Below, in pieces: positions 17,642 through 26,462 of a stretch of 64,000 nucleotides of DNA. The DNA comes from Celeribacter ethanolicus (GTDB lineage: Bacteria > Pseudomonadota > Alphaproteobacteria > Rhodobacterales > Rhodobacteraceae): the NCBI RefSeq assembly GCF_001550095.1, contig NZ_LRUC01000010.1, positions 186,001-250,000 on the forward strand, read 5' to 3'. The notes under the pieces are model-generated. The model was not told the DNA's origin and searched no databases. It saw only the letters and a program-made list of their open reading frames with translations. The position numbers and the translations under genes were made by a program. How positions within the stretch are numbered: the stretch's first letter is position 1; each line of letters opens with the position of its first letter.

Positions 17642-18457
17642 TCAGGAGGACCGGTCGCGCAGGTGTCGCTCCAGTCGCCGGAGCGCCAGAGATAGCGAGA
17701 TGGTCATCATCAGATAGAGAAGCGCGACCACATTATAGGTCTCGAAATAGCGAAAATTGCCCGCGGAGGTCACCTTGCCCAATTGCGTGATGTCGGTCAC
17801 GCCCAGAACGGACACGAGTGAGCTGTCCTTGATCATGGCGATGAAATCATTGCCCAATGGTGGAAGCACCGTGCGCAGCGCCTGCGGGAAAATGATCAGG
17901 CGAAAGCGCAGCCAGCCGTTGAGACCGAGCGCCTCGGCGGCCTCGATCTGGCCCTTGTCGACGGACAAAAGCCCGGCGCGAAACACCTCGGCGATGAAGG
18001 CGGAATAGCCGATGGTCAGCGCAATGATCGCCCGCCACATCAGGGAAAAATCCCGCGTGCGGAGCGGATCGAAGCCCAAAGGCACGGTGATGGAATTCAC
18101 CGCCGTGACCACCATCGGCGCAATCACAAAGGCCACATAGAGCAACAAAACAAGGATCGGCACACCGCGCACCACCTCGGTGTAAAACCGCGCGATCTGG
18201 CGCAGAACGATAAAACGCGACAGCGAGGCGGTGGCGAGCAACAGTCCCAAAACGATGGCCAGAGCAAAGGCCACAAGCGTGACGAAGACCGTCACCCAGA
18301 TGCCTTTCGACAATGTTGTCAGGACTTTGGCGTATAGATCATCGGCGATCACCCGGTAAAACAGGTAACCGCCCAAGAGGATCAGCGCCACAAGCCAATA
18401 GGGAAAGTCTTTCGACCCGTCCGCCGGTTTGCGCAATCGGGTCTTCGCAGGTCGCAC
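17642..18457 (-). CDS. Amino-acid ABC transporter permease (HisM type)
   Basis: 271 residues with a cytoplasmic N-terminus rich in Arg/Lys and five or more membrane helices. The EAA loop, EAAEALGLNGWLRFRLIIFPQALR, is where the ATPase docks. It starts with GTG at 18457, 3 bases after the stop of the binding protein gene, with AAGG upstream. It would move a polar amino acid across the inner membrane. No ATP-binding subunit is encoded next to it, so the pair must borrow an ATPase from elsewhere, possibly the one at 51116; that link is speculation. Confidence 0.9.
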   Translation of the reverse strand: MRPAKTRLRKPADGSKDFPYWLVALILLGGYLFYRVIADDLYAKVLTTLSKGIWVTVFVTLVAFALAIVLGLLLATASLSRFIVLRQIARFYTEVVRGVPILVLLLYVAFVIAPMVVTAVNSITVPLGFDPLRTRDFSLMWRAIIALTIGYSAFIAEVFRAGLLSVDKGQIEAAEALGLNGWLRFRLIIFPQALRTVLPPLGNDFIAMIKDSSLVSVLGVTDITQLGKVTSAGNFRYFETYNVVALLYLMMTISLSLALRRLERHLRDRSS

Positions 18458-18460
18458 GCC

Positions 18461-19255
18461 TTATTCACCCATCTTGTAGTCGAGGAACCATTTGGTATTG
18501 AGCGCGTCGAGCGTGCCGTCGTCCTTCATCGCGGCAATCGCCGCGTTGATCGGATCGACCAGATCGGAGCCTTTCGGGAAGATGAAGCCGAAATCCTCGG
18601 TGCCGAGTTTCTCGCCCACGATCTTGAGCGCCCCGTCCGAGGCCGCGACATAACCATGGCCCGCCGTGCCATCGGTCAGCACCAGATCGACATCCCCCGC
18701 ACGGAGCGCCTGCACACAGGCACCGAAGGTCTCGAACAGCTTCACCCGCGGGTTCGCCTCGTTGCCGTCGAGCACATCATAGACGCCCACGTAAAACGGC
18801 GTGGTGCCGGGTTGGGCGGCAAACAACAGGTCCGGATCGGCGGCAAAAGAGGCGGCATCGGTGAACCGCGTCTCATCGCCCCGCACCAGCATGACCATCT
18901 CGGAACGCATGTAGGCATCTGAGAAATCGACCATTTCGGCGCGATCCTCGCGGATGGTGATGCCGGTCATACCCATGTCGTACTGGCCTTCGGAGACCGC
19001 CGGGATCATCGCGTCCCAGGAAATGTTCTCATAGTCCAGAGTCGCGTTCAGCCGCTTGGCGATCTCCACCATCGCATCGTATTCCCAGCCCACGGCCGCG
19101 CCCGAGCCGTCGATGAATTGCAAGGGCGGATAGGCGTTTTCCGTCACAACGACGATCTCGCGTCCGCCCAGATCGGGCAGGTCAGCGGCAAAGGCGGCGG
19201 TCAGAGGTGCGGAGAATGAGACAGCGGCAAGCGCCAGAGCGGAAAGGATTTTCAT
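18461..19255 (-). CDS. Amino-acid ABC transporter substrate-binding protein
   Basis: 264-residue periplasmic binding protein of family 3. The signal peptide ends near AAFAADLPD (cleavage about residue 23). Ligand-side motifs are [28 protein letters not shown] and [21 protein letters not shown], the last including the Arg that usually binds the substrate carboxylate. Internal Cys is single (FGACVQAL). It is co-translated with the permease at 17642. The likely substrate is a polar amino acid or its derivative; which one cannot be read. Confidence 0.9.
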   Translation of the reverse strand: MKILSALALAAVSFSAPLTAAFAADLPDLGGREIVVVTENAYPPLQFIDGSGAAVGWEYDAMVEIAKRLNATLDYENISWDAMIPAVSEGQYDMGMTGITIREDRAEMVDFSDAYMRSEMVMLVRGDETRFTDAASFAADPDLLFAAQPGTTPFYVGVYDVLDGNEANPRVKLFETFGACVQALRAGDVDLVLTDGTAGHGYVAASDGALKIVGEKLGTEDFGFIFPKGSDLVDPINAAIAAMKDDGTLDALNTKWFLDYKMGE

Positions 19256-19357
19256 GAACGACTCCCTGAGATGTTTCCCCGGAGCTTAACCTCTCCGCCC
19301 GCTTTGGCAACGGATCGCCCCGCCCCGGTGCACGGCCCCGCTCGGGCTGCCCGAAAT

Positions 19358-19789
19358 TCAGGCGGCGCGCGGGCCGTCGCCGCGCATCAGCCCCGGCATA
19401 TCGGAATAGGGGTTGGGCACCAGCATGCCGTCGGTCGCTTCGATAAACGCATAGGCCGGATCGAGATAGCCCGCGTTGATCAGCGCCTCTTCAAGCGTGC
19501 GCACCACGAAATCGGTGCGATATTCCGGCAAAACGCCCATGCCCCAGATCCGCGCCGGGCGATCTTCGCGCTCCGGATCTACGACAAGCATCGCCGTGCC
19601 GACAAGGCGCGGCCCATCGACCACAACCATCTCGGAATAGAGTTCGCGATCCTCGGGCCAGTCCTCGCCGGTTTCCTCCGGGCAGACCGGATAATCGAAG
19701 AACAATTCCTGCATGGCCTCGCGCCGGGCCACGGGATCGCCGCCCGACACCCAACTGTTCGGGCCGATTGCGTGCAGAATTTCGAGCAT
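19358..19789 (-). CDS. Small protein of unknown function, translationally coupled to ftsY
   Basis: 143 residues, acidic, without signal peptide or membrane segment. It has PVCPEETGEDWPEDRELYSEM in the middle and a predicted alpha/beta pattern. The start ATG at 19789 overlaps the ftsY stop (TGATG), with GGAGG just upstream, so ribosomes finishing FtsY can reinitiate here. I do not recognise a family; the WGMGVLPEYR stretch resembles part of an acetyltransferase fold only weakly. The conserved-looking coupling suggests a real gene. Confidence 0.7.
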   Translation of the reverse strand: MLEILHAIGPNSWVSGGDPVARREAMQELFFDYPVCPEETGEDWPEDRELYSEMVVVDGPRLVGTAMLVVDPEREDRPARIWGMGVLPEYRTDFVVRTLEEALINAGYLDPAYAFIEATDGMLVPNPYSDMPGLMRGDGPRAA

Positions 19790-21072
19790 CAAACCTCCAG
19801 ACCCATCAGGGCCGCGGCAAATTCCTCGGGATCGAAGGGCGCAAGATCGTCGATCTGTTCGCCCACCCCGATCGCATGGATCGGCAGACCGAATTTATCG
19901 GCCAGGCTCACCAGAACGCCGCCCCGCGCGGTCCCGTCGAGTTTCGTCATCACGAGGCCGGAGACATCCGCGAGTTTCTGGAAGGTCTCGACCTGCGAAA
20001 GTGCGTTCTGCCCTGTCGTGGCGTCGAGCACAAGCAGAGTGTTGTGCGGCGCGGTTTCGTCCTTCTTGCGGATCACCCGGACGATTTTCGCCAGCTCCTC
20101 CATAAGATCCTGCCGGTTCTGCAACCGCCCCGCCGTGTCGATCATCAAAAGATCCGCGCCGCTTTCCTGCGCCTTCGTCATCGCATCGAAGGCAAGGCTC
20201 GCCGGATCGGATCCCTCGGGCGCGGTCAAAACCGGCACACCGGCGCGCTCGCCCCAGACCTGCAATTGTTCGACGGCGGCGGCGCGGAAGGTATCGCCCG
20301 CCGCGATCACAACCGACTTGCCCGCCGCCTTGAACTGCGAGGCGAGCTTGCCGATGGTCGTCGTCTTGCCGGAGCCATTGACCCCCACGACAAGCACCAC
20401 CTGCGGCGTTTTCCGGTAAAGCGGCATCGGTTTCGCCACAGGCTCCATGATCCGCGCCACTTCGCGCGCCATCAGCCGCTTGATCTCCTCGACCGACAGC
20501 TTCTTGCCATAACGACCTTCCGCCATGGCGGCGGTCACGCGCATGGAGGTCTCGACCCCCATGTCAGCGGTGATCAACAGCTCTTCGAGCTGTTCCAGCA
20601 TGTCGTCATCGAGTACCCGGCGGGTGACGGTCTTTTGCTCTTTCCGGCCCAGGAGCCGCCCGAGGAAACCCGGTTTGACCGTCTCAGCCGGGGCTTCGAT
20701 CACATCCTCGACGGGAATTTCGGTCGGAATTTCAAACGGCACCTCAGTCGGCTGCTCCGCAGGCATTTCGACCGGCGCAGGCCTCACATCCGGCTCCGGC
20801 GTGACCGGCAGTTCCTGCGGCACATCGACAGGCTGGTCCTCCGGAAGCGGCTGAGGCACGATTTCCGGATCGGGGTGCGGCTCAGGAACAACCTCCGGCT
20901 CAGGCTCAGGAACCGGTGCGGGTTCGGCCTTCGGCGTTCCGGACGTTTCCTCGACAAAGGCCTCCTCGATACCGCTTTCCGCGCCGCCATCCTCGACAAT
21001 GGCTTCCAACCCCTCGTCGATCTTCGACGAGGATTTCATCAGACGGGATTTGAGTTTCGAAAAAAGCGACAT
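19789..21072 (-). CDS. ftsY: Signal recognition particle receptor FtsY
   Basis: GTPase receptor that docks SRP-ribosome complexes at the inner membrane. 427 residues. The N-terminus MSLFSKLKSRLMKSSSK is a short basic amphipathic helix. A Pro/Glu-rich acidic linker follows (about residues 48-118, with PEPEPE-like repeats). After that comes the NG domain: N part from GFLGRLLGRKEQK, G1 VVGVNGSGKTTTIGKLA, G2/insert DTFRAAAVEQLQVW, G3 DTAGRLQNRQDLMEEL and G4 TKLDGTARGG. The ATG at 21072 has GGAGG 4 bases upstream; an open frame extends upstream to 21156 but lacks that RBS. It is coupled to the small gene at 19358. Confidence 0.96.
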   Translation of the reverse strand: MSLFSKLKSRLMKSSSKIDEGLEAIVEDGGAESGIEEAFVEETSGTPKAEPAPVPEPEPEVVPEPHPDPEIVPQPLPEDQPVDVPQELPVTPEPDVRPAPVEMPAEQPTEVPFEIPTEIPVEDVIEAPAETVKPGFLGRLLGRKEQKTVTRRVLDDDMLEQLEELLITADMGVETSMRVTAAMAEGRYGKKLSVEEIKRLMAREVARIMEPVAKPMPLYRKTPQVVLVVGVNGSGKTTTIGKLASQFKAAGKSVVIAAGDTFRAAAVEQLQVWGERAGVPVLTAPEGSDPASLAFDAMTKAQESGADLLMIDTAGRLQNRQDLMEELAKIVRVIRKKDETAPHNTLLVLDATTGQNALSQVETFQKLADVSGLVMTKLDGTARGGVLVSLADKFGLPIHAIGVGEQIDDLAPFDPEEFAAALMGLEV

Positions 21073-21136
21073 GGGGCCTCCGTTCCTGTCGTCACTTAAT
21101 GAGTCTCTCCCCAAGAAGAAAGCCCCCAGCGCACGC

Positions 21137-21754
21137 TCAAAGGACAAAGGCGCCAAGGATCAGCGCCTGTGCCGCAACATAGAGCAGCCAGAGCACATAT
21201 CCTGCCCATGTGCTCAGCGCCCGCATCTTCCCCAGCCGGAACATCTGAATCGCGAGGATCAGGTCGGAGGCGACGAAAGCCACCGCGCCGAGACTGGCGA
21301 AACGCAGTTCTGCGGGCAGGTTCACCGCCGCCACCGCCATGGCGCAGATCAACAGCACATAGATGCGCACCGGGGCCTTGAGCGCGCCGGTGTGTGGCGT
21401 GAGCCAGACCTCCGTCGAAAGTGCCAGCGCGACAAAGGGCAACACGGTCCAGAGCGCAAGATTTTCCACATGCCCGACGAACAGCCCGAGGTAACAGAGA
21501 TGCCCAAGCGCGAAGCCGATCAGCCCGATGAGAAACGCCCGCTCACCGGGCCGCGACAGCGCCCAGTCGCCAAAGGCCGAGAGCGCCAGCCCGGCAATCA
21601 GCAAAAGCGGCGCATGTGACAGACCCGCGATCACGGCAAGCAGGGCAACCGGCAGGGTCTTGATCCCGCTGCGCCAGAGCGCGGGCGGCTGCGACGACAG
21701 GGGCACGTAACTCAGCGCGAAAATCGTCGCGACACCCCAAAGCCACATCTCCAT
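21137..21754 (-). CDS. YhhN family membrane protein (lysoplasmalogenase type)
   Basis: 205 residues, seven to eight membrane segments. Family marks are ALSAFGDWALSRPGERAFLIGLIGFALGH and, near the end, FVASDLILAIQMFR, which hold the conserved Asp pairs (D in FGDW and ASDL). The family includes human TMEM86 lysoplasmalogenase; bacterial roles are poorly known. The start at 21754 (MEMWLWG) has AGGGG 4 bases upstream; a GTG at 21772 is a longer alternative. It lies directly upstream of ftsY on the same strand. Confidence 0.83.
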   Translation of the reverse strand: MEMWLWGVATIFALSYVPLSSQPPALWRSGIKTLPVALLAVIAGLSHAPLLLIAGLALSAFGDWALSRPGERAFLIGLIGFALGHLCYLGLFVGHVENLALWTVLPFVALALSTEVWLTPHTGALKAPVRIYVLLICAMAVAAVNLPAELRFASLGAVAFVASDLILAIQMFRLGKMRALSTWAGYVLWLLYVAAQALILGAFVL

Positions 21755-21839
21755 ATCGCCCCTGCCTTTCACTGTTTTCGCTTTTGCAGCGAAAAATTCC
21801 CCGTTCTATAGTCACTTTAACCCGACAGGAGCCGCCGGA

Positions 21840-22895
21840 ATGCAGAAAACCACGCATATCGTTCGTTTTTTTGCCGTCACCACGCTCGCGCCCGTCGTGC
21901 TTCTGACGCTGGGGGCCCTGTTCGGCGGGGTTTGGGCCGTGGCCGGATTTCTCTACATGACGGCGCTGGCCTATGCGCTGGATCAACTCATCGCGCTGGC
22001 CACGCAGCCGGAAAACCCGGAGGCCGAATTTCCCGACGCCAACGCGCTGTCCGCGATACTGGCGCTCGCGCATTTCGCGCTTTTGCCGCTCGCGGTCTGG
22101 GCGCTGTCGAATGGGCAATTCGCATTTTGGGAAAGGGTCTTCGTGTTCTTCGGCATGGGGCTGTTCTTCGGACAGGTGTCGAATTCCAATGCCCATGAGA
22201 TGGTTCACCGCTCCGACCGGACGCTGCGCCGTCTCGGCACATGGGTCTATATCACACTCCTGTTCGGCCATCACGCAACCGCGCATGTGCGGGTCCATCA
22301 TCGCTATGCCGCCTCGCCCGAGGACCCCAATTCCGCGCCTCTGGGCATGAGCTATTACCGCTTTCTGCCGCGCGCCTGGTTCGGGTCTTTCAAAGCCGGA
22401 CTGCGCGCCGAAAACGCCATGCGCCAACGCGCCGGATCGACCGATCTGCACCCCTATGCGCTCTATCTCGGGGGCGCTGTCGCCTGTCTGGGGCTGGCCT
22501 TCGTCATTGGCGGTTTGACCGGCGTTTTCAAATACATCCTTCTGGCGGGATATGCCTCCGCCCAACTCATGCTGTCGGATTACGTGCAGCATTATGGCCT
22601 CCGTCGGCGCGAAATTTCAGAGGGCAGATACGACCCCGTTGGCCCGGAGCATAGCTGGAACAGCCCGCAATGGTTCACCTCGCTTCTGATGCTCAATGCC
22701 CCGCGTCATTCCGATCACCATGCGCACCCGATGAAGCCCTATCCGGCACTTAAAATCACCGACGAGATGCCACAACTACCACGATCTCTTCCCGCGATGG
22801 CGACGCTGGCGCTGATCCCGCCCTTGTGGCGCAAGGTGATGGACCCGCGTGTGGCGCGGCTCGTTCCAATGCGCGGGAGCCCCCCTGAGGCTTAA
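21840..22895 (+). CDS. alkB: Alkane 1-monooxygenase-like membrane di-iron hydroxylase
   Basis: 351 residues, shorter than classical AlkB of about 400. Membrane-bound fatty-acid-desaturase superfamily protein. The histidine boxes are complete: NAHEMVHRS, FGHHATAHVRVHHRYAAS (with PEDPNSA after it), LSDYVQHYG and NAPRHSDHHAHP. These bind the di-iron site that hydroxylates terminal methyl groups of alkanes or alkyl chains. No rubredoxin or rubredoxin reductase lies beside it. GGAGCCGCCGGA precedes the ATG. The stop codon lies inside a CtrA-type box. Confidence 0.88.
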   Translation: MQKTTHIVRFFAVTTLAPVVLLTLGALFGGVWAVAGFLYMTALAYALDQLIALATQPENPEAEFPDANALSAILALAHFALLPLAVWALSNGQFAFWERVFVFFGMGLFFGQVSNSNAHEMVHRSDRTLRRLGTWVYITLLFGHHATAHVRVHHRYAASPEDPNSAPLGMSYYRFLPRAWFGSFKAGLRAENAMRQRAGSTDLHPYALYLGGAVACLGLAFVIGGLTGVFKYILLAGYASAQLMLSDYVQHYGLRRREISEGRYDPVGPEHSWNSPQWFTSLLMLNAPRHSDHHAHPMKPYPALKITDEMPQLPRSLPAMATLALIPPLWRKVMDPRVARLVPMRGSPPEA

Positions 22896-22906
22896 CCATT
22901 TGTTAA
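22892..22906. promoter_or_regulatory. CtrA-type box (TTAA-N7-TTAA)
   Basis: TTAACCATTTGTTAA matches the TTAA-N7-TTAA recognition pattern of the alphaproteobacterial cell-cycle regulator CtrA, including the TTAACCAT half-site. It begins in the alkB stop codon and lies 45 to 59 bases before the ATG at 22951, a usual place for CtrA activation of that gene. Confidence 0.5.
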
Positions 22907-22950
22907 GAACGTGAATGGTGCAAAACCCGCCGATATGACATGGTTACCGC

Positions 22951-23346
22951 ATGATGACTCGCCTGCTCTTCGCCCCGCTCCTGTGCCTCTGCGCCGCGCC
23001 CCTGATCGCCGATCCGCTGTCCGGTGCGGAATTCGAGGCCTATGCCACCGGCAAGACCCTGACCTTCGCCGAGGACGGTCAGCCCTATGGCGCAGAGCAA
23101 TACCTGCCGGGCAAACGGGTGCGTTGGGCCTTCGATCAGGACACCTGCAAGGAAGGTATCTGGTACGAGCAGGATCAGAACATCTGTTTCGTCTATGAGG
23201 ACGGGCTGATGCCGCAATGCTGGCAATTCTTCATCGAGAGCGACAAGCTCAAGGCCGTGTTCCAGGGCGAAAGCGGCACCGAGCTTTACGAGGCCTGGAC
23301 CTCCGACGGCCCGCTGGCCTGCATGGGACCGCATATCGGGGTCTGA
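22951..23346 (+). CDS. Small periplasmic protein of unknown function
   Basis: 131 residues with a signal peptide (MMTRLLFAPLLCLCAAPLIA, cleavage after about residue 20). The mature part has four Cys, in DTCKEG, NICFVY, PQCWQF and LACMGP, so two disulfides are likely. An aromatic-rich core (GIWYEQDQNICFVYEDG) suggests a compact beta fold. I do not recognise the family beyond its likeness to small secreted proteins of Rhodobacteraceae. A CtrA-type box lies upstream, so cell-cycle or envelope-related timing is possible. Confidence 0.72.
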   Translation: MMTRLLFAPLLCLCAAPLIADPLSGAEFEAYATGKTLTFAEDGQPYGAEQYLPGKRVRWAFDQDTCKEGIWYEQDQNICFVYEDGLMPQCWQFFIESDKLKAVFQGESGTELYEAWTSDGPLACMGPHIGV

Positions 23347-23357
23347 TCCCGCCCTTC

Positions 23358-24935
23358 TCAGAACAGGCTGCCCTGCTCCGGTTTGTCCTTCGGCGCTCCC
23401 TTCGGGGCGCGCGGTTTGGCGGGTTTGGGCGGGGTCGCAACACCGCTCCCGATCCGCACACGCCCGTCGGCAAACTGCACCTCATGCATACGGCCCGCGT
23501 CTTTCGACGAGGTGACGACCCCCCCCTCCGCATCGCGCACCACCGCGTAGCCGCGTTTCAGGGTTTCCTCATAGGACAGCGCAGAGAGCAGCCCCGCCCG
23601 CTGATCGAGAGCCGCGCGCCAACGATGCGTCTGGCCTTGGGCTGCGCGGGCGAAGCGATCCGAAAGCTGCGTCATATCGCGACGCGCCTGAGCCGTATTG
23701 CGCGAAATAGTGGCGGGAGAGAGTCGTGCCGCGAGCCGATCGAGATCGCGCCGGTGTTGCCCCGTCCCGCGCGCCAGAGCCGGAGCGAGACGTGTCGAGA
23801 GAGACGTCAGCCGATCCCCTTGCGCCCGCATCCGGCTCTGCAACATCGCGGGACGCAGAACCGTCGCCGCTTCCGAAAGCTTGAGCCGCCGGTTGCGCAC
23901 GCTGTTAATCAGCGCCTGCGTGAGCCGCAAATCCATCTGATCGACCCGCTGCCGTGGCCCATCGAGCAAGCGCTCTTTCGGCGGCAAAGCCCGGCTCAGA
24001 TCGCGCAGCCGTTGACGCCGAAGCTCGACACCACTGTTCAAAGCCCGCTCCATCCGGGCACGCAGTTCCTGCACCGTCACCCACAATTCGCGTCGCACCG
24101 GCACGGCCAGTTCGGCGGCGGCGGTGGGCGTGGGCGCGCGACGATCCGAGGCAAAGTCGATCAGCGTCGTATCGGTTTCGTGGCCCACCGCAGAGATCAG
24201 CGGTATCTCGGACGCGGCGGCGGCGCGCACCACGATTTCCTCGTTGAAGCCCCAAAGGTCCTCGACCGATCCGCCGCCGCGCGCGACGATGATAAGATCG
24301 GGGCGCGGGATGTCGCCGTCAACCGGCAGAGCATTGAACCCCCTGATCCCGTTCGCAACCTCTTCCGCGCATTTCTGCCCCTGAACCGCCACCGGCCAGA
24401 TCAAAACATGGCGCGGAAACCGGTCGCTCAGCCGGTGCAAAATATCGCGGATCACCGCCCCCGAGGGCGAAGTCACCACCCCGATCACCTCCGGCAGCCA
24501 CGGCAGGGGTTTCTTGCGCGCCGCATCAAAAAGCCCCTCGGCAGCCAGCGCCTTTTTGCGCTTTTCCAGCATCGCCATCAGCGCGCCCGCCCCCGCAGGC
24601 TCCACATTGTCGACGATGATCTGATAGCGCGACCCGCCGGGGAAGGTCGTCATCCGCCCCGTCGCGATCACCTCCATCCCCTCTTCGGGCTGAACCTCCA
24701 TCCGCGCGACCTGACCTTTCCAGCTCACCGCATTGATCACCGATTTCTCGTCCTTGAGATCGAAATACAAATGCCCCGAGCGCGGTCGTGACACGCGCCC
24801 CACCTCGGCGCGCACCCGCACATAGCCGAACTCGCCCTCGATCATCGCCTTCACCGCGCCCGAAAGCTCGGAAACGGTAAACTCCGGGGCGTTGGAAGTG
24901 CCTTTCGGGCTGTCATCCTCGAAAAGATCGGACAT
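23358..24935 (-). CDS. xseA: Exodeoxyribonuclease VII large subunit
   Basis: Large subunit of exonuclease VII, which with XseB degrades single-stranded DNA. 525 residues. The OB-fold N-terminus is seen in [20 protein letters not shown] and [15 protein letters not shown]. The catalytic domain has [32 protein letters not shown] and [27 protein letters not shown]. A long coiled-coil segment (about 290-440) and [17 protein letters not shown] follow. The protein ends in a Lys/Pro-rich tail closing with QGSLF, which fits the beta-sliding-clamp binding consensus. XseB is not in the window. The gene is convergent with the small gene at 22951. Confidence 0.94.
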   Translation of the reverse strand: [525 protein letters not shown]

Positions 24936-25022
24936 CTTCTGTCTCCGGCGGCTGCTCGTGCTTGTGTCAAACTCGCGCTGACCTTAGAACGCGCGCAACC
25001 AAAGGTGAAGCGGAGAGGCGCG

Positions 25023-26288
25023 ATGAACATTCTGATCCTTGGCAGCGGCGGGCGTGAACATGCCTTGGCCTGGGCGGTGATGCAGAACCCGAAATGCGAC
25101 AAGCTGATCGTGGCGCCGGGCAATGCGGGCATCGCGAAAATCGCCGAATGCGCGTCTTTTGACATTAACGATGGTCCGGCTGTGGTGGCCTTCGTCGAGG
25201 AAAACGCGATTGATTTCGTGATCATCGGCCCGGAAGCGCCCCTGGCCGCAGGCGTCGCCGACGATCTGCGCGCGGCGGGCATCCTGACCTTTGGCCCGTC
25301 CAAAGCGGCGGCCCAGCTTGAGGCCTCGAAAGGCTTCACCAAAGAGATTTGCGACGCTTCGGGCGCGCCGACCGCTGGCTATGCGCGCTTTGACGATGCC
25401 GAGGCCGCCAAGGCCTATATCCGCGACCAAGGCGCGCCGATCGTGGTTAAGGCCGACGGTCTTGCCGCCGGTAAAGGCGTGATCGTCGCAATGGACGAGT
25501 CGACCGCCTTGGAGGCCATCGACGACATGTTCGGCGGTGCCTTCGGTGGCGCAGGTGCGGAGGTCGTGATCGAGGAATTCATGGAGGGCGAAGAGGCCTC
25601 CTGGTTCATCCTGTGTGACGGCGAAAACGTCTTGCCCATCGGCACGGCGCAGGATCACAAGCGCGTGGGCGACGGTGATACCGGCCTCAACACCGGCGGC
25701 ATGGGCGCCTATTCCCCCGCGCCGGTGATGACCGACAGCGTCATTCAGAAAGCCATGGACGAGATCGTCAAACCGACCGTCGCCGAGATGGCGAAGCGCG
25801 GCATGCCCTATCAGGGCGTGCTCTACGCCGGCTTCATGATCAAGGACGGCCAGCCGCGCCTTGTGGAATACAACTGCCGTTTTGGCGATCCAGAATGTCA
25901 GGTGCTGATGATGCGTCTGGGCGCGCAGGCGCTCGACCTGATGCTCGCGACCGCCGAAGGCACGCTGGATCAGGCCAGGGTGAACTGGGCCGACGATCAC
26001 GCGATGACCGTTGTGATGGCCGCGAACGGTTATCCGGGCAGCTATGAAAAAGGCTCTATGATCAAGGGGCTGGATGCCCTGCCCGAGGATTCGAAAAACA
26101 TGGTCTTCCATGCGGGAACATCGCTGAAAGACGGCCAGATCGTCGCCTCCGGCGGGCGTGTCCTCAATGTCACCGCGCGCGGCGACAGCTTGCAGGAAGC
26201 CCGGGATCGCGCCTATGCGATGATCGAGAGCATCGACTGGCCCGAAGGGTTCAACCGCTCGGACATCGGCTGGCGGGCGCTGAAGTGA
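25023..26288 (+). CDS. purD: Phosphoribosylamine-glycine ligase
   Basis: Second step of purine synthesis: phosphoribosylamine + glycine + ATP to GAR. 421 residues. The start MNILILGSGGREHALAWA is the family's Rossmann-like N-terminus. FVIIGPEAPLAAGVADDL, the ATP-grasp part GAPIVVKADGLAAGKGV, and the metal site LVEYNCRFGDPECQVL are all intact. The ATG at 25023 has GGAGAGG 4 bases upstream. The downstream region is a long non-coding stretch. Confidence 0.96.
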   Translation: MNILILGSGGREHALAWAVMQNPKCDKLIVAPGNAGIAKIAECASFDINDGPAVVAFVEENAIDFVIIGPEAPLAAGVADDLRAAGILTFGPSKAAAQLEASKGFTKEICDASGAPTAGYARFDDAEAAKAYIRDQGAPIVVKADGLAAGKGVIVAMDESTALEAIDDMFGGAFGGAGAEVVIEEFMEGEEASWFILCDGENVLPIGTAQDHKRVGDGDTGLNTGGMGAYSPAPVMTDSVIQKAMDEIVKPTVAEMAKRGMPYQGVLYAGFMIKDGQPRLVEYNCRFGDPECQVLMMRLGAQALDLMLATAEGTLDQARVNWADDHAMTVVMAANGYPGSYEKGSMIKGLDALPEDSKNMVFHAGTSLKDGQIVASGGRVLNVTARGDSLQEARDRAYAMIESIDWPEGFNRSDIGWRALK

Positions 26289-26312
26289 TCCGGTTAAATA
26301 ATCTGGCCGCGG

Positions 26313-26327
26313 TTAAACCGATGTTAA
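26313..26327. promoter_or_regulatory. CtrA-type box (TTAA-N7-TTAA)
   Basis: TTAAACCGATGTTAA, 25 bases after the purD stop, matches TTAA-N7-TTAA. Nothing downstream codes until 26875 on the other strand. If functional it would serve the possible small RNA that ends in the terminator at 26437-26461. Confidence 0.45.
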
Positions 26328-26349
26328 CCTTACCCGTGGCATAACCATG

Positions 26350-26462
26350 CTGCGAACTGCACCAAAGGCTCGAATGGCCCTCCGGTTTGGAACTTCGGTG
26401 TAAAAGCCCGAGCAAGGCTGTCGCGACAGATATTGGGGCGCGCTCGAACGGCGCGCCTTTTC
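26350..26462 (+). ncRNA. Possible small RNA between purD and purU
   Basis: A stretch of about 110 bases begins after a CtrA-type box and ends in a good intrinsic terminator. It contains several self-complementary parts: CCAAA/TTTGG, GCTCG/CGAGC and the palindrome CTGTCGCGACAG. It has no convincing coding frame. The start is a guess: no strong -10 is visible, and CATAAC at 26340 is the nearest candidate. It could instead be the 3' UTR of purD, with the terminator serving purD. I do not recognise an RNA family. Confidence 0.35.
26437..26461 (+). terminator. Rho-independent terminator downstream of purD
   Basis: Stem GGCGCGC/GCGCGCC around loop TCGAACG, followed by TTTT. It ends either the purD mRNA or the possible small RNA. 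Confidence 0.8.
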
